Below, piece by piece: positions 22,150 through 27,937 of a stretch of 27,937 nucleotides of DNA. Origin of the DNA: RBG-13-33-26 sp964430085 (lineage in GTDB: Archaea; Nanobdellota; Nanobdellia; Pacearchaeales; GW2011-AR1). The notes under the pieces were generated by a model that saw only the letters and a list, made by a program, of their open reading frames with translations, was not told where the DNA came from and searched no databases. How positions within the stretch are numbered: position 1 is the first letter of the stretch; each line of letters begins with the position of its first letter. The stretch lies in the NCBI GenBank assembly GCA_964430085.1, contig CAYSES010000006.1, positions 1 to 27,937 on the forward strand, given 5' to 3'. Both the position numbers and the translations under genes were made by a program.

Positions 22150-22731
22150 TTATTTTTTAACTTTCCTGCCTAATAATTTTATAAGATAATAGGCAGATCC
22201 AAAAACAATAACTCCTGGAAGAAGTGCAATTCCTAATGTCGGCGCAAGGACACTTGTTCCTATCGCTCCAACAGTACCTGCTCCGATAGCTTCTAAAAAT
22301 CCTATTATATGCGGCACACTCTTTTCAACATTTTTTTGAAGAGCATCAAGTTGCATGACCATTTTTCCGTCTCTAAGAATCTTAACTTTTCTGTCTTCTT
22401 CTGAAACAATTACCACTAAATTTCCTTTTTTAGCTGCGCTTAATGCCGCGCTGTGTCTTGTTCCATAATTCTTAAAGACTTTCCCGCTCTTAATCATTGC
22501 ACCATAAGCTCTTAAAAAACCTTTATTATCAATTACAACTGCCCCGTCAATTAAAGCTAATGATTCAAGAAGTTTAGGATTGTCTGTAATTTTGAAGGGA
22601 GGAACTGTCTGATTTACAAGGGGTTTGTATTCGGCATTTCCAACTATAAAAAGTGCTCCTTCTCCTCTTTTTGCAATTCTTAATCCTACCTGAATTAATA
22701 CTTCTTCTATGCTTGCTTTTTTAGATTTCAT
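22150..22731 (-). CDS. dacZ: DisA_N-type diadenylate cyclase with hydrophobic C-terminal tail
   Basis: 193 residues from the ATG at 22731; the TTG at 22749 is rejected because the ATG has the better TATA spacing. The DAC domain shows the active-site motifs: LALIDGAVVIDNKG with DGA at residues 62-64, and YGTRHSAALSAA with the RHR-type motif at about 90-96. VVIVSEEDRKVKILRDGKMV follows. It should condense two ATP to c-di-AMP, as archaeal DacZ does. The motif reads RHS, where many bacterial enzymes have RHR; whether this alters activity is unclear. After the domain come two hydrophobic segments (IIGFLEAIGAGTVGAIG and LGIALLPGVIVFGSAYYLIK) and a KLLGRKVKK end, suggesting membrane attachment. Confidence 0.88.
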   Translation of the reverse strand: MKSKKASIEEVLIQVGLRIAKRGEGALFIVGNAEYKPLVNQTVPPFKITDNPKLLESLALIDGAVVIDNKGFLRAYGAMIKSGKVFKNYGTRHSAALSAAKKGNLVVIVSEEDRKVKILRDGKMVMQLDALQKNVEKSVPHIIGFLEAIGAGTVGAIGTSVLAPTLGIALLPGVIVFGSAYYLIKLLGRKVKK

Positions 22732-22755
22732 AAAATAAAAAAGATTCAATAGTTT

Positions 22756-22761
22756 TTTAAA
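22756..22761. promoter_or_regulatory. TATA-like box shared by diadenylate cyclase and UMP kinase genes
   Basis: TTTAAA lies 27.5 bp from the minus-strand ATG at 22731 and 24.5 bp from the plus-strand ATG at 22783, in a 51-bp gap. Only one TATA-like tract is present, so it probably serves both genes, though less symmetrically than the other two pairs. Confidence 0.5.
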
Positions 22762-22782
22762 TTTTGCATACCTGAAATATTT

Positions 22783-23472
22783 ATGAAAAAGGTGATTGTA
22801 ATAAGTCTAGGGGGAAGTTTAATAATCCCAGACAACATTGACGTAAGATATCTGCGTGAATTTAAAAAAGTTATTTTAAAAAACACAAATAAATACAAAT
22901 TTATAGTTGTTTGCGGCGGGGGGAGCATTGCTAGGAAATATATTAATGCATTAAAAGAGATAGGGATAAATGAGAAGTTTCAAAGTTTTTCAGGAATATC
23001 AGCAACACGAATGAATGCACGATTTATGAGTTATTTTTTTAGTATTAATCCTGAACAAGGAATCCCCCATACAATGAAAATTTTAGAGAAATATATTTCA
23101 AATCAAAATGTAGTTTTTTGTGGGGCTCTTGAATACAAACCAGATCAAACCTCAGACTCTACTGCGGCAGAGATTTCTAGAACATTTAAATGCCCATTCA
23201 TAAACTTGACAGATGTTGTAGGGTTACATAACAAAAATCCAAAAGAGCACAAAGATGCAAAATTAATTCCAAAAATTTCATGGAAAAATTTTAATGACAT
23301 GATAGATAAGATTAAGTTCAAGCCAGGTCAGCATTTTGTTCTTGATCAAACAGCAGCAAAAACAATAATGAAAAATAAAATTATAACATACATCCTTGGA
23401 AAAAGTATGAGTCAATTAGATAATCTTCTTAAAAACAAAAAGTTTAAAGGAACAACAATCGGGGATTTTTGA
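22783..23472 (+). CDS. pyrH: UMP kinase, archaeal type
   Basis: 229 residues of the amino-acid-kinase fold. It phosphorylates UMP to UDP with ATP. SLGGSLIIP and VVCGGGSIARKYINAL form the nucleotide phosphate-binding loops, SGISATRMNARFMSYFF is the archaeal UMP kinase helix, and YKPDQTSDSTAAEISRTF and FINLTDVVGLHNKNPKEH complete the kinase core. The TGA stop overlaps the ATG of the next gene (TGATG), implying translational coupling. The length and motif order are normal. Confidence 0.93.
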   Translation: MKKVIVISLGGSLIIPDNIDVRYLREFKKVILKNTNKYKFIVVCGGGSIARKYINALKEIGINEKFQSFSGISATRMNARFMSYFFSINPEQGIPHTMKILEKYISNQNVVFCGALEYKPDQTSDSTAAEISRTFKCPFINLTDVVGLHNKNPKEHKDAKLIPKISWKNFNDMIDKIKFKPGQHFVLDQTAAKTIMKNKIITYILGKSMSQLDNLLKNKKFKGTTIGDF

Positions 23473-23921
23473 TGGAAGATTATATGATCATTCATGAAAA
23501 TAACTTTGATAAAGTAAGGGAGCTAATAAAGAAACACCCATCTAAAAAGATAATTTTTTCTTCTGATAATGATGAGTTGAACAGAAAAATTCTTGAAAAA
23601 GAAAATATTACTGTTCTTCTTTTAAATCAGTTAGGAAGAAGAGATTTTCATAAACAGAGAAACTCTGGATTTAATCATGTTTTGGCAAAATTGGCAAAAA
23701 AGAAAGACGTGACAATAGGGATAAACCTAGATGAGATTATAGAATCTAAAGGAGAACAGAAAGCAGAGATTATTTCAAGAATAAAACAAAACATAAATAT
23801 CTGCAATAAAAACAAATTAAAAATGAAATTTATATCTAAATGTTATGAGAGAGATTCTTATAATCTTAAATCTCTTGGATTAATTTTAGGCATGCCTACT
23901 TGGATGACAAAAAAGCTCTAA
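23472..23921 (+). CDS. rnp3: RNase P protein subunit Rpp30 (Rnp3), short form
   Basis: 149 residues from the ATG at 23472, which overlaps the pyrH stop; the TTG three bases earlier is rejected. The core FHKQRNSGFNHVLAKLAKKK, VTIGINLDEIIESKG and RIKQNINICNKNKLKMKFIS matches archaeal Rpp30/Rnp3, a TIM-barrel-like protein of the RNase P holoenzyme that processes pre-tRNA 5' leaders. Typical archaeal members have about 200-215 residues; here the N-terminal part of the barrel, including the first strands, looks missing or very short. The C-terminal end is also compact. It may rely on other subunits or simply reflect genome reduction. Confidence 0.82.
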   Translation: MEDYMIIHENNFDKVRELIKKHPSKKIIFSSDNDELNRKILEKENITVLLLNQLGRRDFHKQRNSGFNHVLAKLAKKKDVTIGINLDEIIESKGEQKAEIISRIKQNINICNKNKLKMKFISKCYERDSYNLKSLGLILGMPTWMTKKL

Positions 23922-23940
23922 TCCTTATATAAAAACCTTT

Positions 23941-23947
23941 TTTAATA
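23941..23947 (+). promoter_or_regulatory. Probable TATA box of the pheS operon
   Basis: TTTAATA centred about 23 bp before the pheS ATG at 23967; a stronger TATATAAAAA tract at 23926-23935 lies about 36 bp upstream and could be used instead. Confidence 0.35.
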
Positions 23948-23966
23948 TGTTTTATTTAGAGATTAA

Positions 23967-25481
23967 ATGAGCAATGAAAAAATTATAGAATCATTAAGTC
24001 CGAATGAAAGAAAAATATTGCCTTTCCTTAAAGATGGGGGAATAGATAAGATAATTATAGATTCAAAACTCGATAGAGTTTCTGTTCTACGGGCCTTAGA
24101 ATATCTTGAGAATAAAGAAATAATAACTATATCACGTGACCAAAAAAAGATAGTTGAAATAGGAATTAATGGAGCATTATACAGGAAAAAAGGACTCCCA
24201 GAACGAAGATTGATAAATCTCCTTGATGAAAAAAGGATTATGAAATTAGAAGATGCTCAAAAACAAAGTTCTCTTTCTGACGATGAATTTAAAGCTTCCA
24301 TAGGAGTGTTAAAAAAGAAAGCATTAATTGAGATAAAAAACGGAAAAGTAATACTAAACGGAAAAAAAGAAGAAATATACAAAAAGACTCTTGAAGAATT
24401 GTTTATAGAAGCATTACCTCTAGAATATGATTTGCTCACCCCAGAACAATTATACGCACTTAAATCATTAGAAAGAAGGAAAGGAATAGTTCAGGTAAAA
24501 GAAGAAGAGATAATAACAGTTAGTATCACAAAAATAGGTAAGGAAATAATAAAATCAGGAAAACAAACAGGCGAACTTATTGAAGCGATTACCCCAAAAA
24601 TTTTAGAAAAAGAATCATTATGGAAAGGGAAAAAATTCAGAAGATATGATGTTACATCAGATCTCCCGCAGATAAATGGAGGAAAAAGACATTTTGTGAA
24701 TCAGGCTACAGATTATGCAAGAAGAGTTTGGACAGAGATGGGATTTGAGGAAATGTCTGGCGGTATTTTACAAAGTTCTTTCTGGAATTTTGATGCACTA
24801 TTTACTGCCCAAGACCATCCAGTGAGAGAAATGCAAGATACTTTTTTCATAAACAAAAAAGTTGAACTCCCCAACAAACAATTAGTAAAAGCTGTAAAAG
24901 AGAGTCATGAAAAAGGAGTTGATGGAAGTAAGGGATGGCAATATGAATGGACTGAAGAAGAAGCAAAAAAGCTTGTTCTTAGAACACATACTACTTGTTT
25001 ATCTGCACATAAACTTGCAGAACTTGGAAAAAAAGATATTCCTTCAAAATTCTTTGCAATAGGGAAATGTTTCAGGAACGAAACTGTAGACTGGAGCCAT
25101 GGTTTTGAATTTAATCAAACAGAGGGGATTGTTGTAGCTCCAAATTTGAATTTCAGGCATTTACTTGGTTATTTAAAGCAATTTTTTAATAAAATGGGTT
25201 TTGAAAAAATCCGTTTCAGACCAAGCTATTTCCCATATACAGAACCCAGCGTTGAAATTGATGTATGGCACCCAGAAAAAAAAGTATGGTTTGAATTAGG
25301 AGGTGCAGGAATTTTCCGACCAGAAGTGACTATACCCTTACTAGGAAAACATATTCCTGTTTTAGCTTGGGGGCCTGGTTTTGATAGGATGATAATGGAT
25401 TATTATGAAATAAAAGATTTAAGAGAAATGTACAAGAATAATTTAAGTAAATTAAGAAAGATGAAATTTTGGATAAAATGA
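23967..25481 (+). CDS. pheS: Phenylalanyl-tRNA synthetase alpha subunit, archaeal type
   Basis: 504 residues. The N-terminal third holds winged-helix DNA-binding-like repeats (LSPNERKILPFLKDG and onward) typical of archaeal/eukaryotic PheS, which contact tRNA. The class II catalytic core follows: VNQATDYARRVWTEMGFEEM (motif 1), FWNFDALFTAQDHPVREMQD, KFFAIGKCFRNETVDWSHGF (motif 2) and FELGGAGIFRPEV with WGPGFDRMIMDYYEIKDLRE (motif 3). It forms the (alpha-beta)2 enzyme with PheT at the end of this operon. The HIT gene starts within the stop codon (ATGA). Confidence 0.97.
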   Translation: MSNEKIIESLSPNERKILPFLKDGGIDKIIIDSKLDRVSVLRALEYLENKEIITISRDQKKIVEIGINGALYRKKGLPERRLINLLDEKRIMKLEDAQKQSSLSDDEFKASIGVLKKKALIEIKNGKVILNGKKEEIYKKTLEELFIEALPLEYDLLTPEQLYALKSLERRKGIVQVKEEEIITVSITKIGKEIIKSGKQTGELIEAITPKILEKESLWKGKKFRRYDVTSDLPQINGGKRHFVNQATDYARRVWTEMGFEEMSGGILQSSFWNFDALFTAQDHPVREMQDTFFINKKVELPNKQLVKAVKESHEKGVDGSKGWQYEWTEEEAKKLVLRTHTTCLSAHKLAELGKKDIPSKFFAIGKCFRNETVDWSHGFEFNQTEGIVVAPNLNFRHLLGYLKQFFNKMGFEKIRFRPSYFPYTEPSVEIDVWHPEKKVWFELGGAGIFRPEVTIPLLGKHIPVLAWGPGFDRMIMDYYEIKDLREMYKNNLSKLRKMKFWIK

Positions 25482-25861
25482 CTGATGTATTTGATAAAAT
25501 TGTGAATGGAGAATTGCCCGCAATTAAAATTTGGGGAGATGATAAGTATCTTGCTTTTTTAGATATGAATCCAATTAATCCAGGACATACATTATTAATA
25601 CCGAAAAAGCACGTAGAAGATCTTTTTGATCTTCCAGATGAAGAGTATACTGAGTTAATGTTACGGGTTAAAAAAATTGCAAAACTTTTAAAAGAAAAAT
25701 TAAAGCCAAAAAAAATAGGATTATTAGTTGAAGGATTTGCAGTACCGCATGTCCATGTTCATATCGTTCCATTAAACAATGGAGGGGAATTAACTTTTGA
25801 AAGAGCAAAGCCTGCAACCCCAGACGAATTAAAAAAAATTGCGGAGAAAATTAAAGAATGA
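25478..25861 (+). CDS. HIT family nucleotide hydrolase/transferase
   Basis: 127 residues from the ATG at 25478, whose ATGA overlaps the pheS stop; the TTG at 25469 is rejected. The histidine triad is HVHVHIVPL (VPHVHVHIV), and the family landmarks FDKIVNGELPAIKIW, FLDMNPINPGHTLLIPKKH are present. HIT proteins hydrolyse nucleoside phosphoramidates, ApnA or aminoacyl-adenylates. Placement inside the PheRS operon fits disposal of misreleased Phe-AMP or Ap4A, but substrate is inference. The stop overlaps the NUDIX start (ATGA). Confidence 0.93.
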   Translation: MTDVFDKIVNGELPAIKIWGDDKYLAFLDMNPINPGHTLLIPKKHVEDLFDLPDEEYTELMLRVKKIAKLLKEKLKPKKIGLLVEGFAVPHVHVHIVPLNNGGELTFERAKPATPDELKKIAEKIKE

Positions 25862-26334
25862 CACGAATAGAAACAATCGCGATAATATATCAGCATCCTA
25901 GGGTATTGTTAGGAATGAAAAAGAAAAAATTTGGAGAGGGAAAATATAATGGATTTGGCGGCGGAATTGAAAAAGGAGAGAGTCCAGAAGACGCTATAAA
26001 AAGAGAAGCTATGGAAGAAGCACGGATTGAAATAATAAACCCAAAAAGAAAAGGAAAGATATTATTCAAATTTGATTCAGATGAACAAGATCATTTAATT
26101 TATTTCTTTAAAATAGAAAAATTTATAGGGATCCCAAAAGAATCAGATGAAATGGCCCCAAAATGGTTTAATGTTAATGATATCCCCTATGAAAAAATGT
26201 GGGATGACAGCCAATATTGGTTTCCTAGATTATTAAATGAAGAAAGGTTTAAAGGAATTTTCTATTATGACAGACATTTTAGAGTAAGGAAGTATATATT
26301 AAAAATAGATAAAAAAATAAAATGGCCAACGTAA
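25858..26334 (+). CDS. NUDIX hydrolase, MutT/MTH1-like
   Basis: 158 residues. The NUDIX box is visible as GGGIEKGESPEDAIKREAME followed by EARIEI: the G-x5-E-x7-RE-U-x-EE-x-G-U pattern with the final G replaced by A-R. YNGFGGGIEKGE resembles the MTH1-type W/Y-x-G-F-G-G substrate segment, and WFNVNDIPYEKMWDDSQYWF is the MTH1-like C-terminal helix region. MTH1-type enzymes hydrolyse oxidised purine nucleotides; Ap4A hydrolase is an alternative. The start codon overlaps the HIT stop (ATGA), and the last 13 bases overlap the pheT start. Confidence 0.9.
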   Translation: MTRIETIAIIYQHPRVLLGMKKKKFGEGKYNGFGGGIEKGESPEDAIKREAMEEARIEIINPKRKGKILFKFDSDEQDHLIYFFKIEKFIGIPKESDEMAPKWFNVNDIPYEKMWDDSQYWFPRLLNEERFKGIFYYDRHFRVRKYILKIDKKIKWPT

Positions 26335-27937
26335 CATTTCCATTAAACAAATTTGAAAAAGAAATAGGAAAGCTTGATGAAAAAATGCAGAATAAGATTG
26401 CTATGTTTGGAACCCCTTTAGAAAAATTTGAAGATAATGAAATTGAAATAGAAGTTTTCCCAAACAGGCCAGACCTGCTTTCTTACCATGGATTTAAAAG
26501 ATCTTTTCTGGCATTTTTAGGAAAGCAGAGAGGATTGAAAAAATACAAATTAAATAAACCTGAAAAAAATTATACAGTTATAATAGATTCTTCTGTAAAA
26601 AATATCCGCCCTTACACTGCTTGTGCAATTATAAAGAATTTACATTTTGATGATGAAAAAATAAAAGAAATAATTGATATACAGGAAAAATTACATCTAA
26701 CAGTAGGCAGAAAAAGAAAAAAATTGGCAATAGGAATTTATCCATTAGAAAAAATAAAACTTCCGATAATTTTCAAGGCCCTTGAACCCGATAAAATAAA
26801 ATTTATTCCACTTGAATCAGAAAGAGAGATGTCTGGATTGCAGATTTTACAAAAACATCCGGCAGGGAGGGAATATAGCCATTTACTTGCAGGCAAACAA
26901 AAATTTCCTGTTTTCATAGATGCCGAGAAGAACATATTAAGTATGCCCCCGATTATAAATTCTCAGACTACAGGCAAGATAACAGAAGAAACAAAAGATG
27001 TTTTTATCGAATGTTCTGGTTTTGATTTTGATACATTAAAAAAATGTTTGAATATAATAGTAACAACCTTGGCAGATATGGGGGGGGATATTTACCAAAT
27101 GGAATTAAGATATAAAAAGAAGGTAATTACCCCAGATTTCACGCCAGAAAAAAAGAAGTTGAATATTAAAAATGCAAATTCATTATTGGGATTAAATCTT
27201 GGAGAGAAAAAAGTAAAAGAATTAATTGAAAAGATGGGATTTAACTATAACAAAGGAAATGTTGAGATTCCTCCATGGCGTGTTGATATTTTGCATGAAG
27301 TTGATTTAATAGAGGATATTGCAATTGCATATGGTTATGAGAAATTTATTCCTGAAATTCCTGAAATTTCAACCCTAGGAAAAGAAAATAAAAACGAAAT
27401 AATCAAAAGAAAAATTGCTGAGATTCTTGATGGATTAAATATTTTAGAGATATCAAATTACCATCTTACAAATAAAAATGACCAATTCAAAAAAATGGGG
27501 ATGCCTGAAGAAAATTTTATTGAAGTTGAAAAATCAAAAACTGATTATACAATTTTAAGAAAAAATCTAACACATTACTTGTTAAAAATTCTTTCAGAAA
27601 ACGTAGATTCTGAATACCCTCAAAGAATATTTGAAGTTGGAAAAGTATTTGAAGGGAATGAACAGGAAAATCTTGCAGTAGGGATTACTCCTGCAAATTT
27701 CACAGAGATAAGACAGATATTAGAATATTTATCAAGAATGATCAATTTCGAAATTAAAATTTTGGAACCAAAAGATAAAATACCAAATTACCTTATTAAT
27801 GGAAGGACTGCAGAAATAAAATTAAACAACAAAACTATTGGTTTTTTAGGAGAAGTTCATCCTAAAATATTAAAAAATTGGAAGATAAAAATGCCCGTTG
27901 CACTTTTTGAGATTAATTTAGAAGAAATTTTTAAAAA
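26322..27937 (+). CDS. pheT: Phenylalanyl-tRNA synthetase beta subunit, archaeal type (3' partial)
   Basis: 538 codons are open from the ATG at 26322 to the window edge with no stop; the archaeal family is usually near 550, so only a short end is missing. MANVTFPLNKFEKEIGKLDE and EVFPNRPDLLSYHGFKRSF open the protein. The B3/B4 editing region shows RPYTACAIIKNL and GRKRKKLAIGIYPLEKIKLP, with HPAGREYSHLLAGK and MPPIINSQTTGKITEETKDVF. RVDILHEVDLIEDIAIAYGY is the B5 landmark, and FEVGKVFEGN begins the catalytic-like domain. It completes the PheRS heterotetramer with PheS. The start lies 13 bp inside the NUDIX gene in another frame, so it depends on translational coupling. Confidence 0.96.
   Translation, partial: MANVTFPLNKFEKEIGKLDEKMQNKIAMFGTPLEKFEDNEIEIEVFPNRPDLLSYHGFKRSFLAFLGKQRGLKKYKLNKPEKNYTVIIDSSVKNIRPYTACAIIKNLHFDDEKIKEIIDIQEKLHLTVGRKRKKLAIGIYPLEKIKLPIIFKALEPDKIKFIPLESEREMSGLQILQKHPAGREYSHLLAGKQKFPVFIDAEKNILSMPPIINSQTTGKITEETKDVFIECSGFDFDTLKKCLNIIVTTLADMGGDIYQMELRYKKKVITPDFTPEKKKLNIKNANSLLGLNLGEKKVKELIEKMGFNYNKGNVEIPPWRVDILHEVDLIEDIAIAYGYEKFIPEIPEISTLGKENKNEIIKRKIAEILDGLNILEISNYHLTNKNDQFKKMGMPEENFIEVEKSKTDYTILRKNLTHYLLKILSENVDSEYPQRIFEVGKVFEGNEQENLAVGITPANFTEIRQILEYLSRMINFEIKILEPKDKIPNYLINGRTAEIKLNNKTIGFLGEVHPKILKNWKIKMPVALFEINLEEIFK

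Noticed and set aside
1..27937. tRNA or other structured RNA genes in the gaps
   Set aside because: Gaps are mostly under 100 bp; I saw no T-arm GGTTCRAAT-type box with a matching acceptor stem.

Overview
The window looks like a chromosomal segment of a small-genome, AT-rich archaeon, most likely a DPANN lineage of the Pacearchaeota/Woesearchaeota kind. This rests on archaeal-type information genes (ThrRS with an archaeal N-terminal editing domain, archaeal/eukaryotic-type TrpRS and PheS/PheT, Elp3, RNase P protein Rpp30, archaeal UMP kinase, DUF357). It also rests on many short one-helix surface proteins and on promoters of archaeal form. A TTTATAAA/TTTAAA box sits about 25 bp upstream of most start codons with no Shine-Dalgarno in between, so most first genes appear to make leaderless mRNAs. 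The lineage is inferred from gene style, not from a marker phylogeny. Coding density is very high, neighbouring genes often overlap, and no stretch over 300 bp lacks a gene. No tRNA, rRNA, CRISPR array or insertion sequence was recognised.

Layout. 2-1930: 3' part of a cell-surface protein (six PQQ-like propeller repeats, Ig-like, TSP1-like and PGF-pre-PGF-like domains, C-terminal anchor). 1925-3560 (-): Elp3 and a small PLDc_N-like membrane protein. 3644-4927: an MTA phosphorylase fused to adenine phosphoribosyltransferase. 4928-7458: a Trm9-like methyltransferase among four uncharacterised small genes, one with a ParB-like motif. 7481-10465 (-): ThrRS and TrpRS, with the start-less tail of a lytic transglycosylase between them. 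10567-12546: a membrane receptor-like protein with a degenerate class III nucleotide-cyclase domain. 12547-15318 (-): a shrunken TtuA/Ncs6-like protein, a four-helix membrane protein, HtpX and LemA; a 100-N assembly gap lies between the last two. 15369-19271: ferredoxin, PEP synthase and two linked unknown genes. 19219-21786 (-): three membrane-anchored surface proteins. 21867-22731: DUF357 protein and a diadenylate cyclase. 22783-23921: UMP kinase and Rpp30. 23967-27937: pheS, HIT, NUDIX and pheT in one tightly overlapping operon; pheT runs off the edge.

How the genes may work together. Elp3, the Trm9-like methyltransferase and the degenerate Ncs6/TtuA-like protein correspond to the three eukaryotic steps that build mcm5s2U at tRNA position 34; they are dispersed, not one operon. 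The fused MTAP-APRT would turn methylthioadenosine directly into AMP, and PEP synthase and UMP kinase also belong to lean nucleotide/carbon metabolism. HIT and NUDIX enzymes sit inside the PheRS operon. Two divergent gene pairs (6462/6513 and 15318/15369) each share one palindromic TATA box exactly midway in a 50-bp gap, and a third pair (22731/22783) is close to this layout.
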